Shown here: piece after piece, positions 43,399 to 52,700 of the stretch
Layout of the letters: the number at the start of each line of letters is the position of its first letter
Numbering within the stretch: position 1 is the first letter of the stretch
Assembly (NCBI RefSeq): GCF_021369635.1
Contig: NZ_JAJNBZ010000011.1
Location: forward strand, 1,425-65,424
Source of the DNA: Paenibacillus profundus
GTDB lineage: Bacteria; Bacillota; Bacilli; Paenibacillales; Paenibacillaceae
DNA length: 64,000 nt
Reading direction: 5' to 3'
Notes under the pieces: generated by a model
What the model was told of the DNA's origin: nothing
The model's input: only the letters and a program-made list of their open reading frames with translations
The model's database searches: none
Program-made: the position numbers and the translations under genes

Positions 43399-44238
43399 TT
43401 AGAGGTTTGAATCCAATTCCCGCAACCGCGCCTTAACCGCCCGCTTGCGGTACATATTCTGCGCCGTTTCGGCCATATCGTGAATCATGGAGCGGTTCAT
43501 GAAGGAGCCGAGCACCATGCCGAGCACGGGAATCGACTGAAACAGCTTCTTCCACCCGAAGCTATCGGTGAACGAGGCCATCGTCTCCCGCCAGCCCTGC
43601 ACTTCGGAGATAGCATCCCGAGCCCGGTCCGGATTATCATAATCGGCCAAGTCCTTCAATATGGCCCGCTTGCCGACGACGTCCGACGTAGCCAACTGCA
43701 TGCACTTGACGATAAAGACGCGCTCCCGCACATCGTTCGGATTGTAGCCGTAGCAAATTGCCGTCTCCTGCAGCACCTTCAGCGCCAACCCGAGCACAGC
43801 GGGAATATCGATAGCAAGCGTAAATATGCCGCCGAACCCGGTCGTCGCCCCTTGAGCGAACGCCATCGTCTTGTTCGCCTCACGCACCTGTTCCGCCACG
43901 CGATCGCACACGGCGAGCGGCATGGCCTCCACAAGCGCGATGTCTGGCTCCGCATACTGCCCCGCCGTTGCCGGATCAGCTTCTTGCCAATTCGCATGCA
44001 GCTTCTTGAGCACACTCTTCTCCTGCACCAAGTAATTGCCGCCGGTATGCAAATAGCTGCCCAATTCATCCAGCAGCTCGGCAATCTTCTGCTGCAGCCC
44101 TTTCGGCGTAAATCGATCCAGCAGCGTGAACGGCATCCGCCCGATTTTTTCCAAAATCGACAAATCGCGCTGTTCCTGTTCCCACGTTTCTATTTCTTTC
44201 AACGCTTGCTTCAGCTCTGAACGTTGTTCCTGTATCAT
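43399..44238 (-). CDS. EcsC family protein
   Basis: A 279-aa protein of the EcsC family. It has the N-terminal helix LKEIETWEQEQRDLSILEK, the hydrophobic patch GFGGIFTLAIDIPAVLGLAL, the motif YGYNPNDVRERVFIV and the C-terminal GWKKLFQSIPVLGMVLGS. EcsC proteins are peripheral or membrane-associated and were named from a B. subtilis transporter operon; their biochemical role is unknown. The ATG at 44238 (MIQEQRSELK) is preferred, with GGAGCGAAGG just upstream; an ATG ten codons earlier lacks a site. Confidence 0.85.
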   Translation of the reverse strand: MIQEQRSELKQALKEIETWEQEQRDLSILEKIGRMPFTLLDRFTPKGLQQKIAELLDELGSYLHTGGNYLVQEKSVLKKLHANWQEADPATAGQYAEPDIALVEAMPLAVCDRVAEQVREANKTMAFAQGATTGFGGIFTLAIDIPAVLGLALKVLQETAICYGYNPNDVRERVFIVKCMQLATSDVVGKRAILKDLADYDNPDRARDAISEVQGWRETMASFTDSFGWKKLFQSIPVLGMVLGSFMNRSMIHDMAETAQNMYRKRAVKARLRELDSNL

Positions 44239-44329
44239 CCTTCGCTCCAACCTCCACGATGTGCGCATACATACCCATCAGTTTCATTAAACAGTTGTAC
44301 GCTGCATGAAGGATACCGTTTCGGATGTT

Positions 44330-44822
44330 TTACATGGGCTCACCGTAAATCAATTCCTTCAACGACTGGGCCTCTGCCTTCTCCCGATCGTTTAGCAATC
44401 CATCGAACTCATATACGTACGTGCCGTTGTCCGCAATTTTCAAAATAGCCGCCTTCTGCTTCACGAAGTGCTCCAACAAGCTGCTTGCCTTTTGCACGCT
44501 TATGCGGGTATACATGGCTAGCTCGGCAGGGGTCAGGCGCCCTCCGTGACTCGCCGCCAAGACGAGCGTCGCGCTTTCCAACTCCTCTTGCTTGCGCCGT
44601 CTCCGCTTCATGACCGAAGCACATCCAGCCGCCAAGCAATGCGGGCATAACGCCGACCAACAGCACCAGATCCAGCTGGGCGCTAGCCGACATTTCCGAA
44701 TCCGTTCCAATGATGGAGCCTGTAACAATCATCAATCCGAATACCATGATGATAATGCCTGCGAACATTAACACGTGCTCTTTTATAATCCGTCCATATT
44801 GGGGTGGTGAATTCTCCACCAT
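44330..44822 (-). pseudogene. Frameshifted membrane protein with winged-helix tail
   Basis: Two overlapping frames join into one sensible protein. The first (from ATG at 44822, after GGAGAGGG) gives KEHVLMFAGIIIMVFGLMIV and LDLVLLVGVMPALLGGWMCF, two membrane helices. It then turns into a non-protein-like sequence. The second frame resumes at about 44620 with MKRRRRKQEELESATLVLAA and continues as a winged-helix-like tail (LTPAELAMYTRISVQKASSL) to the stop at 44330. A single-base indel near 44600-44625 explains it: decay, sequencing error or programmed shift. Family not recognised. Confidence 0.6.
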
Positions 44823-45024
44823 ACGACTAACCCTCTCCAGTTGAAAATATTGTGGACGATTATGTACGTTCACTTCTCCAATATATGAGGATTTGATGGG
44901 AAAATCCATACATTGCTGCGCCGCACGATACCGCTCTATGTTCTGTCTCCGACCCCTGTGATCGCAATTGACAGCTCAAGAAATCCGGTTTATATTAAAA
45001 CAATAATTAAGTTAAGTTAACTAA

Positions 45025-45036
45025 ACAAATTTGTTG
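45025..45036 (+). promoter_or_regulatory. Palindromic operator candidate of the MarR gene
   Basis: aacaaatttgtt is a perfect 12-bp palindrome about 30 bases before the MarR start codon, next to another palindrome agttaact. MarR proteins often bind such sites at their own promoter. Confidence 0.5.
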
Positions 45037-45064
45037 CAACGAGGCGGAAGGAGGTTGTTCGTCC

Positions 45065-45544
45065 ATGTATGACGAGTATCGCCGCGTCATGGATCGGATC
45101 AATGAGCAATTCGAACGGTTCAAAACGATCATTACGTCCGGCTCACCTGAAGTGGAACGGTTGAATGACTTCAAATTGACGCCGCAGCAAGAGCTCATTA
45201 TGTTCCACATCATTCGGTCTCAGCCTATTACCGCACACATGATCGCAGCTTACATGAACGTGACGAAGAGCGCCGTCAGCCAGACGATGGCGAAGCTGGA
45301 GAGCCGGGATATGATTGTCCGCGATCCCAATCCGCGCAACCGAAGGGAAGCGCTCATCCGTCTCGGCAAGCGCGGCGAGGAATATCGGGCAGTGCTCGAA
45401 GACATTGATGAGATGCTGGTCCGCAAATATTATTCCAAGGTCGAGCTGAGGGAATTGCAGCAAGTGCTTGACACCCTTACGAAGCTGAATGGCATTCTCG
45501 GCGACGAATCTGGCAAAACACGGTCTAAGGAGGAAGACAAATGA
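45065..45544 (+). CDS. MarR family regulator
   Basis: A 159-aa winged-helix dimeric regulator: N-terminal dimer helix YRRVMDRINEQFERFK, HTH QPITAHMIAAYMNVTKSAVS with recognition helix, wing IVRDPNPRNRREALIRLG, C-terminal dimer helix. MarR proteins repress genes until bound by phenolic or oxidised ligands. AGGAGG lies 10 bases before the ATG. It overlaps the metallo-hydrolase gene by 4 bases (ATGA), so the two form one operon, and the regulator probably responds to the hydrolase substrate. Confidence 0.9.
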   Translation: MYDEYRRVMDRINEQFERFKTIITSGSPEVERLNDFKLTPQQELIMFHIIRSQPITAHMIAAYMNVTKSAVSQTMAKLESRDMIVRDPNPRNRREALIRLGKRGEEYRAVLEDIDEMLVRKYYSKVELRELQQVLDTLTKLNGILGDESGKTRSKEEDK

Positions 45545-46401
45545 AGCATGAACGAATTTTGAAACAATTAACGGATCATATCGTGTTCTTGCCTCCAGAG
45601 GAGGAGACCGACCGTCCAATTATCGCGGCGATACGCGGTACAGAGCGGACGCTTGTCGTAGATGCGGGGAATTCGCCCGCCCACGCGGAGCTGTTCCTTT
45701 CTCTGTTGACTGAACGTCAATGGCCTCAACCGTATGCAGCCGTAATTACCCATTGGCATTGGGATCATATTTTCGGAAGCCACCGCATGGGTATCCCTCT
45801 CATCGCCCACGAGGCGACGAAGCAGGCGATTGAGCAGCTCGTGCCGCTGTCTTGGACCGACGACGCTTTGGATGAAAGAGTGCGCAATGGAACGGAAATT
45901 CCTTTTTGCGCAGATATGATAAAAAAAGAGCTCGGCCCCAATCGCGACGTTGCGATCGAGGTCCCTGCGATGACGTTCCAAGATTCGTTGGAGCTTGATT
46001 TGGGCGGCTTGCATTGCAGCATCGAGCACGTCGGCGGCGATCACGCCCATGACTCCTCCATCATTTATGTCCAAGAAGAGCGCGTCCTGCTGCTTGGAGA
46101 TTGCCTGTATCAGGACTTGTACAGCAATCCGGTTCAGTATACCGTCCCCGGCACCCGCGCGCTGCTGGCACGGATACAGAAATATGAGGCCGACATCTAT
46201 GTCCTGTCGCACGAGCTGCCGCTGTCCAAGGCCGAATTCCAACAATTTGCCGGACAACTGCAGCTGCTCTGTGATCTGACGGAACAACATGACGGCAATA
46301 AAGATGCCGTAACTGCATCGATTACGCAGCTGTTGGGCCGAGAGCCCGAAGAATTCGAACAAACGGCGGTTGAATGGTTTGCCAACGGTTATCGAAAATA
46401 A
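45541..46401 (+). CDS. MBL-fold metallo-hydrolase
   Basis: A 286-aa metallo-beta-lactamase fold hydrolase. Metal motif THWHWDHIFGSH, second histidine region GGDHAHDSSIIY, aspartate in LLLGDCLYQD and final histidine in VLSHELPLS. Two metal ions are expected. The substrate cannot be assigned; the class includes lactonases, thioesterases and glyoxalases. Coupled to the upstream MarR regulator by a 4-base overlap and followed by a terminator. Confidence 0.88.
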   Translation: MKHERILKQLTDHIVFLPPEEETDRPIIAAIRGTERTLVVDAGNSPAHAELFLSLLTERQWPQPYAAVITHWHWDHIFGSHRMGIPLIAHEATKQAIEQLVPLSWTDDALDERVRNGTEIPFCADMIKKELGPNRDVAIEVPAMTFQDSLELDLGGLHCSIEHVGGDHAHDSSIIYVQEERVLLLGDCLYQDLYSNPVQYTVPGTRALLARIQKYEADIYVLSHELPLSKAEFQQFAGQLQLLCDLTEQHDGNKDAVTASITQLLGREPEEFEQTAVEWFANGYRK

Positions 46402-46416
46402 CGCCTATTCCTAATC

Positions 46417-46455
46417 GCTGTCGATTCCGCTCTCATGAATCGACGGCATTTTTAT
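46417..46455 (+). terminator. Terminator after the MBL hydrolase gene
   Basis: gctgtcgattc (46417-46427) pairs with gaatcgacggc (46437-46447, one G-T), followed by a T-rich tail. Confidence 0.85.
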
Positions 46456-46537
46456 TTTCCTGATATTGCCTTCCACTCGCCCTGTAATCTATACTGAGTA
46501 TGACTTTCATCCCAGCAAATGTTGAGGAGGGCTTACA

Positions 46538-47335
46538 ATGACGCCGCAAATCGACATCTTCGACATCTTCGACGACATGCTTGAGTTGACCGCGGACCTC
46601 TTGTTCGACACGGAGAAGCTGTTGTATTTCCGCGATTCCGCACCCGGAAGCGTGCTTGATGTGGGCTGTGGGAACGGCGCCTATCTGAATCGGCTCAAAG
46701 CAGCCTTCCCCGAATCGGCATGTGCGGGCATCGACCACAATGATGCCATTTTGCAAAGAGCCTGTGCCCAGCCGAACCAGCCAATCGCCTGCTATCACGG
46801 AAGCTACGAAGAGTTGCCCGCAAGCGGCACCTTCGACACCATTATCGTCAGACTCGTCATCGATCACATTCCGGACAGGGCGCATTTTTTCCGCTGGCTG
46901 CAGGATCGCACAGATGATGGCGCCCGCATCATCATTATGGATATTGAAGAAGACGGCATTCTACATGTAGACGAGCTTCCGCTGTTCGCCAGCATGTATG
47001 ATGAATCTCGCCGTCACATTCGCAAGCCCTCACTTCTTGCCCTCAAAGACACACTCAAAATGGAGCTTGCGCATTTTCGTTTTCAACCCATCAACGTCAC
47101 ATCTTACGACATCTCAACCGACAGCATGCAGATTAGGGAAAAAGTTCATCGTTACCTGCAACTCGTGTCTCAGTTGTTCACCGGAACCGATCTATCTCAG
47201 GAAAGGGCACAGGAACTGGACGAATGGTACCATTCGGACCGCAACCTGAACATTCGTATGTTCGGCTTGGAAGCCATTCGCACGAGTTCTCAACCGCTAA
47301 GCAAAGGAGGATTATCGTATGATATGGTTCGATGA
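46538..47335 (+). CDS. Class I SAM-dependent methyltransferase
   Basis: A 265-aa methyltransferase. Motif I is VLDVGCGNGAYLNRL (D41 to G47), the acidic residue after strand 2 is in CAGIDHND, and motif post-II is TIIVRLVIDHI. GAGGAGGG precedes the ATG by about 7 bases. The last 17 bases overlap the class I isoprenoid synthase gene, and a NHLP leader peptide gene follows, so the three form one operon. A modifying role on the peptide or on the isoprenoid is inferred; the acceptor is unknown. Confidence 0.85.
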   Translation: MTPQIDIFDIFDDMLELTADLLFDTEKLLYFRDSAPGSVLDVGCGNGAYLNRLKAAFPESACAGIDHNDAILQRACAQPNQPIACYHGSYEELPASGTFDTIIVRLVIDHIPDRAHFFRWLQDRTDDGARIIIMDIEEDGILHVDELPLFASMYDESRRHIRKPSLLALKDTLKMELAHFRFQPINVTSYDISTDSMQIREKVHRYLQLVSQLFTGTDLSQERAQELDEWYHSDRNLNIRMFGLEAIRTSSQPLSKGGLSYDMVR

Positions 47336-48275
47336 GCACAAAGCGGAATTGCACGAAGTCTTCGCGGAAGCGGAACGGAGAATAGAAGCCTTTCCTGCTC
47401 CCATGAACGTTTTGGGGCAACGATATATGGAGAAATTCAACCCATTGATGCAGGATAGCACAACCAACTACATATGTTATTTGCTTCCTTACTGGGTGCA
47501 AGCAACGGCAGGCTTGACGCGGGAGCAATGCCGTCAGTTGTCCTTAGCCAACGTGTTCGTCATGCTATACTTCTTCCTTCAGGACGACTTGATGGATACC
47601 GTACCGGAAGAATGGGGTCAGCAGCTCATCCTCGGAAACTTATGTTATTTGGAATTTTTGCAAATATATCATCAGTTGTACCCATCCGATTCTTCCTTCT
47701 GGACATCGTTCCATCAATACATTACGGAGTGGGCAGAAGCCGTAGCGAAGGAACGGGAGGAAGATATTTTCCTGACGCATCGCGTCATGGTCGCGAGAAA
47801 GGCGGCTCCCGTGAAATTTGCCAGCACTGGAGCGTTATGCCTTACCGGCCGGACTCAGCTGATTGACACCTTGTCCAATGCGGTCGACACCGTGCTCGTC
47901 ACGCTGCAAATGGCCGATGACTGGGAAGATTGGGAGGATGACTTGCAAGAAGGGAGCTACAATTGCCTCATGTCGTGGATCCGATTCGAGCTGAATCTGC
48001 CGGCTACGGAGCCGCTGTCGCCGGACACGGTGCAGACAGCGATAGCCGTACACGACTGCATGAAAGGCTACGCAGAACAGGCGCAGGAGCATCACCGCCG
48101 GTTGCATGCGCTCAACCTCGATATTCCGCATCTGCATCAATTTCATCAATTTCTTATCGATGGTCTCGTCGGAGAAGCGAACCGCGTTCAACAAGAACGG
48201 GAGACTTTAATGCTAGGCGGATTGAATCATTGGCTGTCGAAAAACGGTAAAAAAGTAGTGGATTCTACAAATTAA
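47319..48275 (+). CDS. Class I isoprenoid synthase / prenyltransferase-like protein
   Basis: A 318-aa all-helical protein with two aspartate-rich motifs: DDLMD (D89-D93) and DDWEDWEDD (200-208), as in the trans-prenyltransferase fold, including ComQ-type peptide prenyltransferases. No membrane helix or signal. GGAGG lies 9 bases before the ATG, inside the end of the methyltransferase gene. The short peptide gene follows after 52 bases. ComQ modifies a tryptophan of the ComX pheromone precursor; the neighbouring peptide here ends in Trp, so prenylation of that residue is a specific, untested idea. A plain terpene synthase is the alternative. Confidence 0.7.
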   Translation: MIWFDEHKAELHEVFAEAERRIEAFPAPMNVLGQRYMEKFNPLMQDSTTNYICYLLPYWVQATAGLTREQCRQLSLANVFVMLYFFLQDDLMDTVPEEWGQQLILGNLCYLEFLQIYHQLYPSDSSFWTSFHQYITEWAEAVAKEREEDIFLTHRVMVARKAAPVKFASTGALCLTGRTQLIDTLSNAVDTVLVTLQMADDWEDWEDDLQEGSYNCLMSWIRFELNLPATEPLSPDTVQTAIAVHDCMKGYAEQAQEHHRRLHALNLDIPHLHQFHQFLIDGLVGEANRVQQERETLMLGGLNHWLSKNGKKVVDSTN

Positions 48276-48327
48276 GCATGATAAACTATAATTCAAGCAA
48301 ATTCCAATTTGTGGAGGGATGAGTATT

Positions 48328-48567
48328 ATGAGCACCGAACAACTGGTCAGGAATCAAATTGTTCAGAAAGCTTGGGAGGATCCGTCATTTAGACAGAAAC
48401 TTCTGTCTGCTCCGAAGGCTGCTATCAAGGAAGTGCTGGGCATCTCCATTCCCGAACATATTGAAATAAAAGCTGTGGAAGAGACAAAGGATCAATTCGT
48501 ATTGGTTATCCCTCCGAATCCGACAGATGTCATCACAGCAGGCCGCGTGCAAATGGGCACTTGGTAA
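48328..48567 (+). CDS. NHLP-family leader peptide, candidate RiPP precursor
   Basis: A 79-aa peptide. The first about 60 residues match the nitrile-hydratase-like leader peptide pattern: DPSFRQKLLSAPKAAIKEVL, then LGISIPEHIEIKAVEE and FVLVIPPNP. The remaining TDVITAGRVQMGTW is short and ends in tryptophan. A cut after AG would free RVQMGTW. The ATG at 48328 is 10 bases after GGAGG; an ATG 9 bases earlier abuts that site. Operon partner of the methyltransferase and isoprenoid synthase genes, and followed by a terminator. Confidence 0.75.
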   Translation: MSTEQLVRNQIVQKAWEDPSFRQKLLSAPKAAIKEVLGISIPEHIEIKAVEETKDQFVLVIPPNPTDVITAGRVQMGTW

Positions 48568-48584
48568 ACATATATCCTTACTTG

Positions 48585-48612
48585 AAGAAGAGGGACAAGC
48601 CCTCTTCTTTTT
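48585..48612 (+). terminator. Terminator after the NHLP peptide gene
   Basis: gaagaggg (48587-48594) pairs with ccctcttc (48600-48607), followed by ttttt. It lies between two convergent genes and may act both ways. Confidence 0.85.
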
Positions 48613-48624
48613 AATTGCCCCGCC

Positions 48625-50532
48625 TCACATCGCTTTCTCATAAACGGAGGGGAAGCGTACGACCACTTCGGTGCCGACACCCTTTTTGCTGGTAAATTTG
48701 ATTTCCCCTTGCATGACCTCGATAATCCGCAACGTCACCATGAGGCCGAGTCCGGTTCCTTTTGTTTTATTTGAAAAATACGGCTCACCCAACCGGCTCA
48801 ATTCCTGCTCATCCATGCCGGCGCCATTATCCTGAATGTGAATGGTGACTTTGCCTTCCTGCTCGTATCCCCATACGCGGATCCATCCTTTGTCGGTTAA
48901 GGCCTCGATGCTGTTTTTGATCAGGTTAATGAATGCTTGCTTGAACTTGGAGGAGTTCCCGTTAATGCACAGGTTCGGCGGCACATCCAACGTTATGACG
49001 CCGCCCTGCATGTTGGCTAGCGGAATGAGAATGCCTTCGATATGGCTTAGCTCTTCGCCTACATTCAGCACAGTAATGTCCTCCAGCTCTGGCTTAGCAA
49101 AGGTGAGGAAGTCGGTAATTATGGCGGAAGCCCGATCGAGCTCGGTCAGCGCCAGCTTCAAGTATTCCTTCTCTTTCATCGCCGCCTTACTGTCCAATAG
49201 CTGCAGGAAGCCGCGCGTCACTTGCAGCGGATTGCGCACTTCGTGGGCCACCGAAGCGGCAAGCTCGCTTAATATTTCCATCTTCTCCGAGTGCTGCAGC
49301 TTGCCGTTATACATCTCCAGTTCCTTCGAATACTGGATGACCCGCTCATGATTCAAAGCAACTCGTCTTCCTAAAATTAGGATGAGCGCAAGGACGAAAC
49401 ATAACGTCCCCCACTTCCATAATGACAATTCATACTGGGCGTATCGTATGAGAAACCATATCACCTCTGCGATCGATGTCATTGCGAATATGGTAAAACC
49501 AACCGCAAATAGAACGACATCTTTATTTTTCCGCAGCACATACAAAACAGAAACGCTAAGCAGCACGATAAGTTGGATGACAATGATAAAAGCCAGAACC
49601 GTTACCGTCAGAAAAAAATAAACGCTATAAATGGCATTATCCGAAATCAAATTGGCAACAGCCACTAATAGAATAAATGCCGAATAGCCCACTTGAAATT
49701 TACGTAATTTCGTAATAATGGCACTAGGTCCGGGACCGGTTATTATCTCGAAGTAGTAGCTTAAAGCAGGAAATAATATCATTAAACCTAAATCGAACAG
49801 AATAACAAAAACTTTTCCATACTCACTGAAAAAGGTATAAGTAAATCGGGAATACGTTATCATCAGAACGCCGGAGGATAAAATGACCAGACTAAGCGAC
49901 AACCAGCTCGGCACATCGATATTCCGCAAAAACAAAGTGCAGCTTAACATGACGACGGCGGCAAATACCAAGGCGCTGCCCAAAATGATGTCCAGCAGCC
50001 CCTTATTCACATACAACGGGATCAGGTCTCGATAATTCCCGATCGTAATCTCACTGTGAATGCCGAATTTATCGCTTGATGTCGAAGCATGAATAAAGAT
50101 ATCTTGCCCTGCGGGATTGGCAGCGAGAGGTGCAAGAATGTGGTAAATATCATAGGTATAGTCCCGGGAAGATTCGAATACCTTCCGTCCATCCTCGGTA
50201 TATACCTCCACATCAAACGCATACAGCTTGTCGATGTACAGTCCGGACTCGTCCCAAGGCGTAGCCGGCAGCGCAATGCGGAACCAAGCCGAATGGATGC
50301 GTTCCGGCTTCGAAGGGATGCCCCGGGCGAGATCCACCTCTCTCCACCCTTCCTTCGTGTGCGCGACGTCCTCCCACTTCAGGGGACTTGCTTCCCACAG
50401 CACGTCCCATTGCGACAGCTTCAACTGCTCCGAATGTGACGACGATGCCGTCCAGAGGCAGAATGGTTGAACAAATAAACCTATAATAAGAAGGAGTACC
50501 CCTATTGCGATACCTTTGCGAAGGAAATCCAT
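48625..50532 (-). CDS. Membrane sensor histidine kinase with 7TM-type sensor
   Basis: A 635-aa kinase: N-terminal helix, an extracytoplasmic beta-rich domain of about 130 residues (WFRIALPATPWDESGLYIDK), seven to eight membrane helices (about 180-390) of the 7TMR-DISM layout, then HisKA with VAHEVRNPL (H430) and HATPase motifs NLIKNSIEAL, DNGAGM and GTGLGLMV. It has no adjacent response regulator, like the KinA-E phosphorelay kinases. It is convergent with the methyltransferase/isoprenoid/NHLP operon, so it might sense that product, but this is inference only. GAGGTG precedes the ATG. Confidence 0.88.
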   Translation of the reverse strand: MDFLRKGIAIGVLLLIIGLFVQPFCLWTASSSHSEQLKLSQWDVLWEASPLKWEDVAHTKEGWREVDLARGIPSKPERIHSAWFRIALPATPWDESGLYIDKLYAFDVEVYTEDGRKVFESSRDYTYDIYHILAPLAANPAGQDIFIHASTSSDKFGIHSEITIGNYRDLIPLYVNKGLLDIILGSALVFAAVVMLSCTLFLRNIDVPSWLSLSLVILSSGVLMITYSRFTYTFFSEYGKVFVILFDLGLMILFPALSYYFEIITGPGPSAIITKLRKFQVGYSAFILLVAVANLISDNAIYSVYFFLTVTVLAFIIVIQLIVLLSVSVLYVLRKNKDVVLFAVGFTIFAMTSIAEVIWFLIRYAQYELSLWKWGTLCFVLALILILGRRVALNHERVIQYSKELEMYNGKLQHSEKMEILSELAASVAHEVRNPLQVTRGFLQLLDSKAAMKEKEYLKLALTELDRASAIITDFLTFAKPELEDITVLNVGEELSHIEGILIPLANMQGGVITLDVPPNLCINGNSSKFKQAFINLIKNSIEALTDKGWIRVWGYEQEGKVTIHIQDNGAGMDEQELSRLGEPYFSNKTKGTGLGLMVTLRIIEVMQGEIKFTSKKGVGTEVVVRFPSVYEKAM

Positions 50533-51226
50533 ACAGCACCTCTATACCGTTTTGTATGATCGTGACCTAAAAGGTCATTCGCACTATTTCAACAAATTTC
50601 TGTAAATTCCTTCTCACTATTTGGAAATTCATCCGTTTTTGTCGAAGTTCCGCTGCATTAGAGCATAGAGCACTGTTTTGTCGTTTAAAAACGAGAACTA
50701 GCTGTAGATGAAATCGCCGACGTATTTATCAAATGAGGTACCAGTAACGTGTTAAATATGGGGTTCGAGTAAGTTCAAAAGGATACGCGCAGTTCGATTT
50801 TATTAGAATAGGCATGAATAGATTTGAATGGCTAGTGGTTGCTTATCAGTTACCTTTCTAGTAGATATCGCATCTTCTATTAGTATGTAGCAGAAGAGCG
50901 AGGTGAATGATATGACAAGAATAGATGTGGTGACGATTGCATTTAGACGCAGCATCGTAAATCGGCGCAGATTTATTATAGCTTTCCGTATAGTAGGTAG
51001 TGCTAGACCGTGTCGCCGATTCTTGGTGATCGGTGGACGCGTGCTTTTTGCTGAACGTTGTCTTTTGAGAAACGGATTCCGTCTTGTGTCATCCAGACGA
51101 AATGTTCTTGTTTTTGAACGAAGAAGATAAAAATCTCATCCCAATCAAACAAGCCCTGGAAGCAATTCTAGATGAGCTTAGCAGCAGTCCCTGTGATCAA
51201 GGCCCCTTTGAAAAAAACCTATTTAA
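50533..51226. other. Spacer with two doubtful small ORFs
   Basis: About 700 bases without a sure gene. An Arg-rich 72-codon ORF (50912-51130, GAGGTG upstream) has an unusual composition and no family. A 46-codon ORF on another frame (51102-51242, MFLFLNEEDKNLIPIKQALE) looks more protein-like but has no ribosome site and ends inside the next hairpin. Together they could be remnants of one broken gene. Confidence 0.4.
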
Positions 51227-51259
51227 AAACTGGCGTCGGTAATCCACCGACGCCAGTTT
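51227..51259 (-). terminator. Strong terminator of fabF
   Basis: aaactggcgtcggt (51227-51240) and accgacgccagttt (51246-51259) form a perfect 14-bp stem. On the minus strand it is followed by T-rich sequence, which suits fabF ending at 51335. Confidence 0.9.
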
Positions 51260-51334
51260 GTTAATCTGTTTAATATAGCGATACTTCCGCTATGGTAAGC
51301 CTGCATGAGGGCAACCTCTTCTATCTAATTCGCA

Positions 51335-52576
51335 TCACCGCTCGTATGCCTTCAGCACGATAACCGCATTGTGTCCGCCAAAGCCAAACGAATTGGACAT
51401 TCCGATGTTGACAGAGGCGGAACGAGCCTGATTCGGCACGTAGTCCAAATCACAATCGGCATCTGCTTCCTCCAGATTGATTGTCGGCGGGATCATGCCT
51501 TCCTGCAATGTTTTGATCAACGCGATCGCTTCCGCGCCGCCGGCAGCGCCCAACATATGGCCGAGCATTGATTTGTTGGCGGTGACGGGTATATGGTGAG
51601 CCTGTTCGGCAAACAACCGCTTAATTGCCGTCGTCTCCGACAGGTCACCGATTCCGGTGCTCGTCGCGTGCGCGCTGATGACATCCACTTGCGCCGGTTC
51701 GATGCCCGCCTCTTGAAGCGCCAGCCTCATCGCTTGAGTCGCTCCGCGTCCCTCTGGATGAGTTGCGACCATGTGATACGCATCCGAGCTTGCTCCATAG
51801 CCTATCACTTCCGCATAGATGCGCGCATTTCTGCGCAAGGCGTGCGGCAATGACTCCATAATCAAGATGCCTGCGCCCTCGGCCATGACGAACCCGTCCC
51901 GATCTTTGTCAAAAGGCCGGCTCGCTCGGGCAGGCTCGTCATTCCGCGCCGATAAGGCGGTCGCATTGCTGAAGCTGGACAACGATAATTCCGTAATTGC
52001 CGCTTCCGTTCCTCCGGCAAACACGACATCTGCTCCGCCGTACCGAATGAGCCGGAACGCTTCGCCGATAGCCGTGTTGCCAATCGAACAGGCCGTCACG
52101 GGCGATAAGCTCGGACCTAGCGCTCCATATTTAATACTAATCTGGGCGGCAGCCATATTTGCAATCATCATCGGCACCAATGTCGGACTTACTCGCTCAG
52201 GACCGCGGTTAGTTAAGATGGCTTGCTGCTCCATCATTGTCTGAATGCCTCCGATGCCTGAGCCCACGTATACGCCCATTCGCTCCCGGTCGAGCTGATC
52301 CCAAGCGGCGAGTCCAGCATCTTCATAAGCTTGTTCTGCCGCCGCCAAGGCGAATTGACAGAAGCGATCCAAGCGCCGCGCTTCCTTGCGGCCGAATCGC
52401 GCATCCGCATCGAAGTCCCGAACTTGACCCGCTATTTTTGTTTTATGTTTCGATGTATCAAATGTATCGATAAGGGAAATTCCCGATTCCCCACGGATGA
52501 GTTGATTCCAAAATGCGTCCACCTCATTGCCGAGCGGAGAAATAACTCCCATCCCCGTAATGACGACTCTGTTCAT
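51335..52576 (-). CDS. fabF: 3-oxoacyl-[ACP] synthase II (FabF/KAS II)
   Basis: A 413-aa condensing enzyme of fatty acid elongation. The active cysteine is in VTACSIGNTAIG, and the histidines are in SAHATSTGIGD and NKSMLGHMLGAAGG. Glycine-rich end NSFGFGGHNAVIVL. No adjacent acyl carrier or other fab genes, so it is a stand-alone copy, possibly additional to a main fabF or used in a special acyl pathway. The ATG at 52576 follows GGAGGG at 8 bases. Divergent from an MmyB-like regulator. Confidence 0.93.
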   Translation of the reverse strand: MNRVVITGMGVISPLGNEVDAFWNQLIRGESGISLIDTFDTSKHKTKIAGQVRDFDADARFGRKEARRLDRFCQFALAAAEQAYEDAGLAAWDQLDRERMGVYVGSGIGGIQTMMEQQAILTNRGPERVSPTLVPMMIANMAAAQISIKYGALGPSLSPVTACSIGNTAIGEAFRLIRYGGADVVFAGGTEAAITELSLSSFSNATALSARNDEPARASRPFDKDRDGFVMAEGAGILIMESLPHALRRNARIYAEVIGYGASSDAYHMVATHPEGRGATQAMRLALQEAGIEPAQVDVISAHATSTGIGDLSETTAIKRLFAEQAHHIPVTANKSMLGHMLGAAGGAEAIALIKTLQEGMIPPTINLEEADADCDLDYVPNQARSASVNIGMSNSFGFGGHNAVIVLKAYER

Positions 52577-52700
52577 CACATTTCCCTCCTGAGTTCGAAT
52601 TGTATTAATACTATCGTTGCATAGTCATTATCATATTACAAGTTGTTGTTTATCCTAGTATAATAAGTACTATCATAAAGCAGGTGAAAGGGATGAGGCG

